Positions 16,415 through 24,375 of a stretch of DNA of 64,000 nt are shown piece after piece (positions within the stretch are counted from its first letter, which is position 1; the number at the start of each line of letters is the position of its first letter). A program made the position numbers and the translations under genes. The notes under the pieces were generated by a model that saw only the letters and a program-made list of their open reading frames with translations, ran no database searches and was not told where the DNA came from. Location: contig NZ_CP038266.1 in assembly GCF_004564355.1 (NCBI RefSeq), positions 2,108,001-2,172,000 of the forward strand, given 5' to 3'. Source of the DNA: Microbacterium wangchenii. Lineage in GTDB: Bacteria > Actinomycetota > Actinomycetes > Actinomycetales > Microbacteriaceae.

Positions 16415-17463
16415 GTCACCACCAGAGGGCTCAGGAGATAGAACAGCGCCAGGGCTCCCGTGGCCGAGGGGAGGATGGAATCGAGTCGGTCGAGCACGCC
16501 GCCGTGGCCGGGCAGCCACGAGCTCATGTCCTTTATGCCGAGATCGCGCTTGATCATGGACTCACCGAGATCGCCCGCTGTGGCGGTGCCGAGGATCACC
16601 GCGCCGAAGATCAGCCCCGCCCACCACGGGAGGTGCAGCATGTACAGCGCCAGCAGGACTCCGGCCGCAAGCGCGGCGACGGCGGCGCCGGCGAAGCCCT
16701 CCCACGTCTTCTTGGGGCTGATCCGCGGGGCCATCAGATGACGCCCGCCGCGTCCGAAGGTCAGACCGGAGACATACGCCCCGGTGTCGGCGGCGACCGT
16801 CACGATGAGGAAGGCGAGAACCCACCACTCCCCCTCGGGCTGAGCGAGCAGCACCATCGCGAGGCTGCCCATGAACGGCACGTACAGCTGAATGAACCCC
16901 GCGACCAGGACGTCGGAGAGCACCGCGCCGTACGAGCGGCCGTCGCGCGCGAACATCTGCCCGAGCAGGCGCCACACCACCACGAGCACGACCGCCGCGA
17001 TCACGGCGACCCAGTGCAGCCACAGGCTCGTGAATGCACCCGAGAGCAGCAGGAGCGTGCTCGCCAGCAGCTGCGGGACGAGGTCGACGCGACGTCCGGA
17101 GGCCTGCAGGGCGCGCGCGAACTCGAAGACGGCCAGTGATACCGCGGCGATCGCGAAGACCAGGAAGATCCACTTGACGAACAGGAGGGATCCGAGCACC
17201 GCTGCGCCGGCGGCCAGGCCGATGAGGGTCGCCAGCAGCAGGTTGCGCCCCGTGCGCTGTGCGATGCGCGCGTTGGCCTCTTCGAACTCGGCGCGCGCGT
17301 GCGCGACCTGGCTCTCGAACTCCGTGCGTGCGGCGCGGATGTGCGTCTGGAAGCCCGCCCCGGCGTCGGCGGCGCTCTGCGCACGGCGCGCACGGGCCGC
17401 GTCGCGTCGGGAGAGCGGCGCGTCCGGGGGTGACGCGCTTTCCGGGCCGGAGGGGTCGGTCAT
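16411..17463 (-). CDS. cdsA: Phosphatidate cytidylyltransferase CdsA
   Basis: CdsA makes CDP-diacylglycerol from phosphatidate and CTP in the membrane, feeding all phospholipid synthesis. The 350-residue protein has about eight membrane helices and the C-terminal family signature GDLGESMIKRDLGIKDMSSW followed by LPGHGGVLDRLDS. An extra charged N-terminus of about 75 residues includes a predicted coiled coil (THIRAARTEFESQVAHARAE) and is longer than in Gram-negative homologues. It starts five bases after the frr stop, in the usual pyrH-frr-cdsA order. Confidence 0.94.
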   Translation of the reverse strand: MTDPSGPESASPPDAPLSRRDAARARRAQSAADAGAGFQTHIRAARTEFESQVAHARAEFEEANARIAQRTGRNLLLATLIGLAAGAAVLGSLLFVKWIFLVFAIAAVSLAVFEFARALQASGRRVDLVPQLLASTLLLLSGAFTSLWLHWVAVIAAVVLVVVWRLLGQMFARDGRSYGAVLSDVLVAGFIQLYVPFMGSLAMVLLAQPEGEWWVLAFLIVTVAADTGAYVSGLTFGRGGRHLMAPRISPKKTWEGFAGAAVAALAAGVLLALYMLHLPWWAGLIFGAVILGTATAGDLGESMIKRDLGIKDMSSWLPGHGGVLDRLDSILPSATGALALFYLLSPLVVT

Positions 17464-17468
17464 GGGGT

Positions 17469-18023
17469 CTAGACCTCGAGGAGCTCTGCCTCTTTGCGCT
17501 TGAGCGCCTCGTCGATCGCGTCGACGTGCGCCTTGGTCAACGCATCCAGCTCCTTCTCGGCGCGGACGAGTTCATCCTCGCCGACCTCGCTCTTGAGCGC
17601 ATCCAGCTCGTCCTTGGACTTCCGGCGGATGCCGCGGACGTGCACCTTCGCGTCCTCGCCCTTGCCCCGGACGATCTTGACGAACTCCTTGCGGCGCTCG
17701 GCGGTGAGCTCGGGCAGCGTGACGCGCACGATGTTGCCGTCGTTCGTCGGGTTCGCGCTGAGGTTCGGCATGTCGCGGATGGCGGTCTCGATCGCCTTCA
17801 GGGCCGACTTGTCGTAGGGGGTGACCACGAGGGTGCGGGCTTCGGGGTTGTTCAGCGAAGCCAGCTGGGCCAGCGGGGTGGGGGAACCGTAATAGTCCAC
17901 CATCACCTTCTGGAACATCTGCGGGTTCGCGCGCCCGGTGCGAACAGTGGCGAAGTCTTCTTTCGCAGCTTCGACGGCGCGGTCCATGCGCGTTTCGGCG
18001 TCGGCCAGAACATCGGCGATCAC
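17469..18023 (-). CDS. frr: Ribosome recycling factor
   Basis: The 184-residue protein is a standard RRF, which with EF-G splits post-termination ribosomes. Conserved segments [28 protein letters not shown] and [25 protein letters not shown] are all present, and length matches the family. It starts with GTG 18023 and follows pyrH after about 70 bp, in the conserved tsf-pyrH-frr order. Confidence 0.97.
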   Translation of the reverse strand: MIADVLADAETRMDRAVEAAKEDFATVRTGRANPQMFQKVMVDYYGSPTPLAQLASLNNPEARTLVVTPYDKSALKAIETAIRDMPNLSANPTNDGNIVRVTLPELTAERRKEFVKIVRGKGEDAKVHVRGIRRKSKDELDALKSEVGEDELVRAEKELDALTKAHVDAIDEALKRKEAELLEV

Positions 18024-18095
18024 GGGGACTCCATTCGTTGGGCTCGACGTCTCAGTCTAGACAAGCGCGCGCCATCCGGCGGGCGCACGCTCCGC

Positions 18096-18815
18096 TCACG
18101 CGGTGACGCGGGTTCCGATCGGCTCGCCCAGCAGGGCGCGCGTGACGCTGCCGGCCGGCACCATGCCGAACACGCGCATGTCCATGCCGTTGTCCATGCA
18201 CAGGCTGAATGCCGTGGAGTCGACGACTTTGAGCCCGCGCTGGAGGGCGTCGCGGTAGGTGATGGTGTCGATGCGCGTCGCCGTGGCGTCGTGCCGCGGA
18301 TCGGCGGTGTAGACGCCGTCCACGCCGTTCTTGGCGACGAGGACCTCCGTCGCGCCGATCTCCAGCGCCCGCTGCGCGGCGACGGTGTCGGTGGAGAAGT
18401 ACGGCAGGCCGGCGCCGGCTCCGAAGATGACCACGCGCCCCTTCTCGAGGTGGCGCTCGGCGCGGCGCGGGATGTACGGCTCGGCGACCTGGGTCATGGA
18501 GATGGCCGACTGCACGCGCGTGGCCGCGCCGGCCTGCTCGAGGAAGTCCTGCAGCGCGAGGGCGTTCATGACCGTTCCCAGCATGCCCATGTAATCGGCC
18601 CGGCCGCGGTCCATTCCCCGCTGGCTGAGCTCGGCGCCGCGGAAGAAGTTCCCCCCGCCCACGACGACGGCGACCTCGACACGATCCACCGCCGCGGCGA
18701 TCTCACGGGCCATCTGGCTGACGACGTCGGGATTGACACCCAGCTGCCCTCCGCCGAAAGCCTCACCCGACAGCTTCAGCAGGACGCGGCGGCGTCCGGT
18801 GGCCTCATCGATCAC
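18096..18815 (-). CDS. pyrH: UMP kinase
   Basis: PyrH phosphorylates UMP to UDP. The 239-residue protein shows [41 protein letters not shown] and VDGVYTADP, all typical of bacterial UMP kinases of the amino-acid-kinase fold. GTG 18815 follows GAGAGGA; a nearby ATG at 18822 is out of frame and stops at once. The tsf terminator lies upstream, so pyrH is probably transcribed from its own promoter or by readthrough. Confidence 0.96.
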   Translation of the reverse strand: MIDEATGRRRVLLKLSGEAFGGGQLGVNPDVVSQMAREIAAAVDRVEVAVVVGGGNFFRGAELSQRGMDRGRADYMGMLGTVMNALALQDFLEQAGAATRVQSAISMTQVAEPYIPRRAERHLEKGRVVIFGAGAGLPYFSTDTVAAQRALEIGATEVLVAKNGVDGVYTADPRHDATATRIDTITYRDALQRGLKVVDSTAFSLCMDNGMDMRVFGMVPAGSVTRALLGEPIGTRVTA

Positions 18816-18855
18816 GTGTCATCCTCTCGTCGGGTACAACTTATCGTCGGGCATG

Positions 18856-18891
18856 GGAAAGGCCCGCACCGGTCAGCGATGCGGGCCTTCC
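18856..18891 (-). terminator. Rho-independent terminator after tsf
   Basis: The arms GGAAGGCCCGCA and TGCGGGCCTTTCC form a 12-bp stem with one bulged base and an 11-nt loop, followed by a short pyrimidine stretch. It begins eight bases after the tsf stop and separates rpsB-tsf from pyrH. Confidence 0.75.
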
Positions 18892-18898
18892 ACACGTG

Positions 18899-19726
18899 TT
18901 ACGCGCCGACCTTGAAGCGAGCGAAGTCGGTGATCGTGATCCCGGCGTCCTTGGCGACCTGAGCCACCGACACCTTGTTGTCCTTGGCGTAGTCCTGGTC
19001 CAGGAGCACGACCTGCTTGAAGAACGCGTTCACGCGACCCTCGACGATCTTCGGCAGCGCCGCCTCCGGCTTGCCCTCGTTGCGGGAGATCTCGGTGACG
19101 ATCTCGCGCTCCTTCTCGACGTCGGCCTCGGGCACGTCCTCGCGGGCGAGGTAGGTCGGGTTGGCGAACGAGACGTGCTGCGCGATGCTGCGAGCGGCCT
19201 CTGCGTTCTCGCCGCTGTAGGCGACGACGACACCGATCTGCGGCGGGAGGTCCTTGCTGGTCTTGTGCAGGTACACCGAGAAGTGCTCGCCGGTCAGCGT
19301 GCGCACGCGACGCAGCTCGACCTTCTCGCCGATGATGGCGGCCTCGTCCGAGATCAGCTCGGCGACGGTCTGCTCACCGGCGGGGGCGGCCAGGGCCGCC
19401 TCGGCGGAGTCGGCGGAGGCGGCGGCAGCCGCTTCCACGACCTTGTCGGCCAGCGCGATGAACCGCTCGTTCTTGGCGACGAAGTCGGTCTCGCACGCGA
19501 GCTCGAGCAGGGTGACCTTGCCGTCCTGCTCACGCGCGGTGACCAGGCCCTCGCTCGTGGAGCGGTCGGCGCGCTTGGCGTTGCCCTTCGCGCCCTTCAG
19601 ACGCAGGATCTCGACGGCCTTGTCGACGTCGCCGTCGGCCTCCTCGAGCGCCTTCTTGGTGTCGACCATGCCCGTGCCGAGCTGCTCACGCAGCGCCTTG
19701 ATGTCGGCGATCGTGAAGTTTGCCAT
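18899..19726 (-). CDS. tsf: Elongation factor Ts
   Basis: EF-Ts exchanges GDP for GTP on EF-Tu. The 275-residue protein begins MANFTIADIKALREQLGTGM, the classic start, and contains ELACETDFVAKNERFIALA and the coiled-coil and C-terminal subdomains. ATG 19726 follows AGGAG. It is second in the rpsB-tsf operon and is followed by a strong terminator. Confidence 0.97.
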   Translation of the reverse strand: MANFTIADIKALREQLGTGMVDTKKALEEADGDVDKAVEILRLKGAKGNAKRADRSTSEGLVTAREQDGKVTLLELACETDFVAKNERFIALADKVVEAAAAASADSAEAALAAPAGEQTVAELISDEAAIIGEKVELRRVRTLTGEHFSVYLHKTSKDLPPQIGVVVAYSGENAEAARSIAQHVSFANPTYLAREDVPEADVEKEREIVTEISRNEGKPEAALPKIVEGRVNAFFKQVVLLDQDYAKDNKVSVAQVAKDAGITITDFARFKVGA

Positions 19727-19764
19727 GTGTGGTGGCTCCTAGTTCTGGTGAGTTCTGAGGGAGA

Positions 19765-19799
19765 CGTCGGCGAGGTCGCTGGTCACGACCTCGCCGACG
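19765..19799 (-). terminator. 14-bp intercistronic hairpin between rpsB and tsf
   Basis: CGTCGGCGAGGTCG and CGACCTCGCCGACG pair perfectly around a 7-nt loop in the 94-bp rpsB-tsf gap. No U-tract follows, so it may be an attenuator, an RNA-stability element or a partial terminator that sets the rpsB:tsf ratio, as the intercistronic hairpin does in E. coli. Confidence 0.6.
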
Positions 19800-19820
19800 G
19801 GAGTGTGGTGCGGGCGCCGA

Positions 19821-20780
19821 TTACTTCTCGGCGGACTCGGCCTGAGCGGCCTCGTCGGTGGTCTGCTCCGCGGCGGCGGCTGCCTCGGCGTCGGCGGCGG
19901 ACTCGGTCGCCGCTTCGCCCTCGATGGCCTGCTCGTCGGCGATGAGCTCGTTCGCCTCGGCGGTGGCCTCGGCGACATCCGCGACCTTCTCGGTCTCGGC
20001 GGAGGACTGCGACGGGGCACCCTGCTCGAGCAGCTCGCGCTCCCACTCCGCCAGCGGCTCGGCGACCTCGGTCGCCTCCCCGGCGGGCTGGTGACGCTGG
20101 ATGAGGCCCTCGGCCGCGGCGTCGGCGATGATGCGGGTGAGCAGGCTCACCGAGCGGATCGCGTCGTCGTTGCCGGGGATCGGGTACTGGAACTCGTCGG
20201 GGTCGGCGTTGGTGTCGAGGATGCCGATGACGGGGATGCCGAGCTTCTTGGCCTCATCCACGGCCAGGTGCTCGCGCTTGGCGTCGACGACCCAGATGGC
20301 GGACGGGGTCTTCTGCAGGTTGCGGATACCGCCCAGCGACTTGTGCAGCTTGTCGAGCTCCCGCTTCTTCAGCAGCAGCTCCTTCTTGGTGAAGCCGCTC
20401 TCGGCGGGGTTGTCGTAGTCCAGCTCCTCGAGCTCCTTCATGCGCGCGAGACGCTTGGAGACGGTCTGGAAGTTGGTGAGGAGGCCACCGAGCCAGCGCT
20501 GGTTCACGTACGGCTGGCCGACGCGGGTCGCCTGCTCGGCGAGGACTTCCTGCGCCTGCTTCTTGGTGCCGACGAAGAGGATGGTGCCGCCGTGGGCGAC
20601 GGTCTCCTTGACGAACTCGTACGCCTTGTCGATGTAGGACAGCGACTGCTGCAGGTCGATGATGTGGATGCCGCTGCGCTCGGTGAGGATGAAGCGCTTG
20701 ACTTTCGGGTTCCACCGGCGGGTCTGGTGTCCGAAGTGGACGCCGCTGTCGAGCAGCTGGCGAATGGTGACGACGGCCAT
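19821..20780 (-). CDS. rpsB: 30S ribosomal protein S2
   Basis: The 319-residue protein contains all S2 landmarks, including [23 protein letters not shown] start, [24 protein letters not shown] and [15 protein letters not shown]. The C-terminus carries about 80 extra residues rich in Ala and Glu, an extension common in actinobacteria. ATG 20780 follows AGAAGGAGAA. The 5' leader is long and structured (20781-20999). Confidence 0.97.
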   Translation of the reverse strand: MAVVTIRQLLDSGVHFGHQTRRWNPKVKRFILTERSGIHIIDLQQSLSYIDKAYEFVKETVAHGGTILFVGTKKQAQEVLAEQATRVGQPYVNQRWLGGLLTNFQTVSKRLARMKELEELDYDNPAESGFTKKELLLKKRELDKLHKSLGGIRNLQKTPSAIWVVDAKREHLAVDEAKKLGIPVIGILDTNADPDEFQYPIPGNDDAIRSVSLLTRIIADAAAEGLIQRHQPAGEATEVAEPLAEWERELLEQGAPSQSSAETEKVADVAEATAEANELIADEQAIEGEAATESAADAEAAAAAEQTTDEAAQAESAEK

Positions 20781-20869
20781 GGCCGTTCTCCTTCTCTGGG
20801 CGCGGATGCGCCTGGGTTGCGGTTGGTTTCGCGCCGGCCCGGATGGGCGGCGAGCCTGGTGTCCGGCAC

Positions 20870-20999
20870 GCATCCGCTCCCGGGCGAAAGCTCGGGAGAC
20901 CGGTGGATGCGGGATGCCGCGCGGTGCAGTTCGCAGGGAACCGCGGTGCGCTGTGGACACGCGGAGTCACCCCGACGGACGGGGTGCCCTTCTACTGTA
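20870..20999 (-). promoter_or_regulatory. rpsB promoter and structured 5' leader
   Basis: TACAGT (minus strand, 20994-20999) is a likely -10 box, giving a leader of about 200 nt. The leader contains a 7-bp hairpin CACCCCG/CGGGGTG at 20968-20986. It also has a two-tier stem: GCATCC (20870-20875) pairs with GGATGC (20905-20910), enclosing a 9-bp stem 20877-20885 with 20890-20898. S2 often represses its own mRNA, so this may be an autoregulatory site. The rest of 20781-21095 shows nothing else. Confidence 0.5.
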
Positions 21000-21095
21000 C
21001 CAGCCGCGCCTCCCCAGCACCCCGCATCGCCGGCACCGTCCACCGGAGCCGTTTCCGCCCGCCGGTGGGCAGTGGTCGCGCGCGATCCTGGGGCG

Positions 21096-21581
21096 ATGCC
21101 GCACCCGTTCCGCAGCGCCGTGACCGTGGCCGTCGCCGCAGTGTGGGCGGTGACCACTCCTGCCTCAGCGCCCCTGATGGAGCGCGGATGGACGTGGCCG
21201 ACGGCGCCGGTGCAGATCGTCCGCCCCTTCGCCGCGCCCGCGCACGCGTACGGTGCGGGGCACCGCGGCATCGACCTGGCCGCCGACGGCGCGGTGCGCG
21301 CCCCCGCCGACGGGGTCATCGCCTACTCCGGCACCGTGGTGGATCGGGGCGTCCTCACGATCGATCACGGTGACGGGCTCGTGACGACCTTCGAGCCGGT
21401 GGAGTCGGCGCTGCGTCCCGGCGACGCCGTGACTCGCGGGCAGGAGGTCGCCGAGGTCGCCTCCGGAGGCCATACCGCCGAGGGAGCCGTGCATTTCGGA
21501 GTGCGGCTGGACGGCGACTACATCAACCCGCTGCTGCTCCTGGGCGGCGTGCCGCGCGCCGTCCTCCTGCCGTGCTGCTGA
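21096..21581 (+). CDS. Secreted M23/LytM-family peptidase-like protein
   Basis: The 161-residue protein has a signal peptide (about 1-25, ending TTPASA) and a LytM beta-sheet domain. The first metal pair is HRGIDLA (His and Asp). The second site reads GAVHFGVRLDGDYINPLLLLG, so one His of the usual HxH is Ala. Actinobacterial relatives often show C-L-H-W there, so activity is uncertain. It may trim cell-wall peptides or be a non-catalytic binder. It is transcribed away from rpsB, and GATCCT six bases before the ATG could be a leaderless -10. Confidence 0.82.
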   Translation: MPHPFRSAVTVAVAAVWAVTTPASAPLMERGWTWPTAPVQIVRPFAAPAHAYGAGHRGIDLAADGAVRAPADGVIAYSGTVVDRGVLTIDHGDGLVTTFEPVESALRPGDAVTRGQEVAEVASGGHTAEGAVHFGVRLDGDYINPLLLLGGVPRAVLLPCC

Positions 21582-21590
21582 AGGCGCGGA

Positions 21591-22145
21591 TCACTGGATG
21601 GAGTTGCGGGCCCCGCCGTCGGAGATGACCGCATCGTCGTCGATGCCGCGGACGACGTTGTCGTTCCCGTCCACCGTGACGGCGTCGATGGAGTCCGTCG
21701 CGGTGACGGTGTTGCGGTCTCCGGTCATGATGAGGTCGTCGAGATCGCGCGCGGTGACCGTGGAGTCGTTCCCCACCAGCGTGAGCGAATCCGTCTCCCC
21801 CACCGTGACCGTGACACGGTCGCCTTCGATGCCCAGCACGTCGATGTCGGCGGCCGAGAGGTCCACGGCGAGGTCGTTGCCCTGCACCTGCACCGAGGGG
21901 CAGTCGCCGCGCACGGCCAGGGAGGGCGAGCCCGCCGTGAGCGTGAGCGGTGCGCCGGCGCAGTCCTGCGCGGTGCCGGGGTCGGCCGGGGCTGCTGTCG
22001 GCGTCGCCGGAGGCGAGGACGTGGCCGACGGCACGGGCCGGGCCTCGTCGGAGGGCAGGCGCGTCACGACGGGGTCGGGCGCGGCGCATCCGGACAGGAT
22101 CGCCGCCGATGCCACCAGAACGGCCAGGTGTGCGCGTCGAGTCAT
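21591..22145 (-). CDS. DUF3060-like lipoprotein
   Basis: The 184-residue protein has a lipobox (AILSGCAAP), a Pro/Thr-rich linker and then a chain of short beta repeats such as VQGNDLAVDLS, LVGNDSTVTARD and VDGNDNVVRGID, which suit a right-handed beta-helix of the DUF3060 type. It is probably anchored outside the membrane; no role is known. TACCGT (22152-22157) ends six bases before the ATG, indicating a leaderless mRNA. It converges with the M23 gene nine bases away. Confidence 0.75.
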   Translation of the reverse strand: MTRRAHLAVLVASAAILSGCAAPDPVVTRLPSDEARPVPSATSSPPATPTAAPADPGTAQDCAGAPLTLTAGSPSLAVRGDCPSVQVQGNDLAVDLSAADIDVLGIEGDRVTVTVGETDSLTLVGNDSTVTARDLDDLIMTGDRNTVTATDSIDAVTVDGNDNVVRGIDDDAVISDGGARNSIQ

Positions 22146-22216
22146 GTTTCCACGGTAGGTCCCTCGCCCGGCGAACGAGGAGATCCGGCCGATCGAAGGT
22201 CCGAAAGACCCGGGTG

Positions 22217-22233
22217 CTCTCGATCCGCGAGAG
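22217..22233 (-). terminator. Possible short terminator hairpin downstream of xerC
   Basis: CTCTCG and CGAGAG form a 6-bp stem with a 5-nt loop 19 bp past the xerC stop. It is short and lacks a U-run, so the call is tentative. The rest of the 106-bp gap holds the upstream lipoprotein promoter. Confidence 0.3.
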
Positions 22234-22251
22234 TCCTCGATTCCCGCGCAG

Positions 22252-23154
22252 CTACGCGCGAGGGTGCGCGAGCCGGTACGACTCCTTCAGGCGCTCGCTG
22301 GAGACATGCGTGTAGATCTGCGTCGTGCCCAGGCTCGCGTGTCCGAGGATCTCCTGCACGGCGCGGAGGTCGGCGCCGCCGTCCAGGAGGTGGGTTGCGG
22401 CGGAATGGCGCAGCGCGTGGGGCCCCACCGCCGCCGATCCCACGGCCGGCCCGACCGTGCGGGTGACCAGGTCGTACACCGTGCGCACCCCCAGGCGCCG
22501 TCCGCGGACGCCGAGGAAGAGTGCGGCCCCGGCATCGTCCGCGCGCGCGGCGAGCGCGGGCCGGGCACGCACGAGGTACCCGTCGAGGGCCCGGGCGGCG
22601 GCGCCGCCGTACGGCACGACCCGCTCCTTCGATCCCTTGCCCAGCACCCGCACGGTCCGCCGCTGCGGGTCCAGGTCATCCACGTCGAGTCCGCACAGCT
22701 CCGACACGCGCACGCCCGCGCCGTACAGGAGCTCGAGCACGGCGGAGTCGCGCAGCGTCACCGGGTCGCCCTCTGCGGCGCGGACCGCGAGCTCTTCGAG
22801 CACCTCGCGCAGCGAGTCGGCCGAGGCGACCTGCGGCAGCGTGCGTCCGCGTTTGGGATTGGTCAGCCGGAGCGTCGGGTCGGACTCGATGAGGTGCTCC
22901 TCCCGCGCCCAGCGGAACAGTCCGCGCACGGCGGCGGTGCGCCGCGCCAGCGTGCTGCGCGCCAGCCCGTGCTGCGCCGCGCCCCATGACCACTCCCGCA
23001 GGTGCTCGACGTCCACCTCCGCCAGCGGCGCGTCGCCGACGGTGGCGATCAGATCGTCGAGGTCGGACCGGTAGGCGCGCACCGTCGCCGGCGCAAGCCG
23101 CCGCACCGACTCCAGGTCGGCGAGGTAGGCGTCGGTCGCGGCACTCAGCAGCAC
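22252..23154 (-). CDS. xerC: Tyrosine recombinase XerC
   Basis: The 300-residue protein has the SAM-like N-terminal domain and the catalytic domain with Arg149 in YGAGVRVSELCGL, HALRHSAATH, GHASLGTTQIYTHV and nucleophile Tyr281. It resolves chromosome dimers at dif with XerD. Its place next to dprA and rpsB is typical of the host XerC rather than of a phage or integron enzyme. It starts with GTG 23154, 51 bp after dprA. Confidence 0.94.
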   Translation of the reverse strand: MLLSAATDAYLADLESVRRLAPATVRAYRSDLDDLIATVGDAPLAEVDVEHLREWSWGAAQHGLARSTLARRTAAVRGLFRWAREEHLIESDPTLRLTNPKRGRTLPQVASADSLREVLEELAVRAAEGDPVTLRDSAVLELLYGAGVRVSELCGLDVDDLDPQRRTVRVLGKGSKERVVPYGGAAARALDGYLVRARPALAARADDAGAALFLGVRGRRLGVRTVYDLVTRTVGPAVGSAAVGPHALRHSAATHLLDGGADLRAVQEILGHASLGTTQIYTHVSSERLKESYRLAHPRA

Positions 23155-23205
23155 TCTCCCAGAATGCCCCGCCGCGCCGCCCGTGGGGGGCGGGCGCGCG
23201 GCGGG

Positions 23206-24375
23206 TCACCGGGTCGGCGCGCGTCGCCAGCCGTCCCCGTCGGCCAGGAGGTCGCCGGACAGGGCGGCCAGGCCGAGCAGCGCCTCCACCTCCGCCGGCG
23301 CCAGGCCACTGCGCCGCGCCAGCTCGAGGGCCGGCGTCGCGACACGCGTGCTCGCGGCATCGAGCAGGCGCGTGAGCTCGGAGGTGCGGCTTCCGGTCGC
23401 CACTGGCGCCGCCACGGTGAACCCGAGAAGCTCTCGCACGTCGTCGGCGCCGGTGATGCACACCCCGTCGAACTCCCGCAGGATGCGGTGCGCCCCCGCG
23501 GATGCGGCGCTGGTGACCGGCCCGGGAACAGCACCGAGCGCCCGGCCGAGGGAGGCCGCGTGCGCGGCGGTGTTGAGCGACCCGCTGCGCACGCCGGCCT
23601 CCACGATGATCGTGGCGTCGGACAGCGCCGCGATGAGCCGGTTGCGCGCGAGGAACCGCCACTTGCTGGGTGCCGTGCCGCACGGCGTCTCCCCCGCCAC
23701 CACGCCGTGGCTCGCGATGCGGCGGAGAAGGTCGGTGTGACCGGTCGGATACGGGCGGTCGACCCCACCGGCCAGGAGGGCGACGGTGCGGCCGCCGGCG
23801 GACAGCGCGGCCCTGTGCGCGGCGCCGTCGATCCCGTAGGCGGCGCCGGAGACGACCGTCACCCCCTCGCCGGCCAGCTCGGCCGACAGCTCCGCGGCCA
23901 CATGCTCCCCGTAGCCGGTCGCCGCGCGGGCGCCCACCAGAGCGACCGCGGGCGTGACGTTCCAGTCGCCGGGCGTCCCCTGCATCCACAGCGCATGCGG
24001 CGCGTGCTCGCCCAGGTCATCCAGGCGGGTCGGCCATTCCGCGTCCCCGGGTACGACGAGCCGGGTTCCCGAACGCCGGGCGCGCTCCAGCGCCGTGGCG
24101 ACGAGTGCGGGGTCGGCCCGCGGCATCCACCGCTCCCGCGCGGTCGCCATCTCCCGCGGCGACACGGGCGACTCCGCTGCGGCGCCGGAGAGGGCGTGCC
24201 GCAATGCGGGCGCCGCGCCCAGGTGCGCGATCAGCGCTCCGGCGACGCGGTCGCCCGGTTCGGTGAGCACGCTCCACACGGCACGGGCGTACACGTCGGC
24301 GGATGCAGCGGATGCGGCGCGCACGCCGCGCAATGCCGCGGTGGACGCGTCGGCCGACAGATCGAATCCACTCAT
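23206..24375 (-). CDS. dprA: DNA-processing protein DprA
   Basis: DprA binds single-stranded DNA and loads RecA during natural transformation. The 389-residue protein has the Rossmann core with VALVGARAATGYGEHVA, VSGAAYGIDGAAHRAAL, ARNRLIAALSDATIIVEAG and GSLNTAAHAASLGR, followed by a C-terminal winged-helix-like domain. ATG 24375 overlaps the yifB stop (ATGA). The pairing with YifB/ComM is widespread in bacteria. Confidence 0.94.
   Translation of the reverse strand: MSGFDLSADASTAALRGVRAASAASADVYARAVWSVLTEPGDRVAGALIAHLGAAPALRHALSGAAAESPVSPREMATARERWMPRADPALVATALERARRSGTRLVVPGDAEWPTRLDDLGEHAPHALWMQGTPGDWNVTPAVALVGARAATGYGEHVAAELSAELAGEGVTVVSGAAYGIDGAAHRAALSAGGRTVALLAGGVDRPYPTGHTDLLRRIASHGVVAGETPCGTAPSKWRFLARNRLIAALSDATIIVEAGVRSGSLNTAAHAASLGRALGAVPGPVTSAASAGAHRILREFDGVCITGADDVRELLGFTVAAPVATGSRTSELTRLLDAASTRVATPALELARRSGLAPAEVEALLGLAALSGDLLADGDGWRRAPTR

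Noticed and set aside
16425..16440. CTCAGGAGATAG near the cdsA 3' end as a fourth copy of the palindromic element
   Set aside because: It lies in coding sequence, has no second arm and encodes the conserved cdsA tail, so it is probably chance.
22252..23154. Integrase of a mobile element
   Set aside because: The tyrosine recombinase sits in the conserved rpsB-xerC-dprA neighbourhood with no att-like repeats, so it is the housekeeping XerC.
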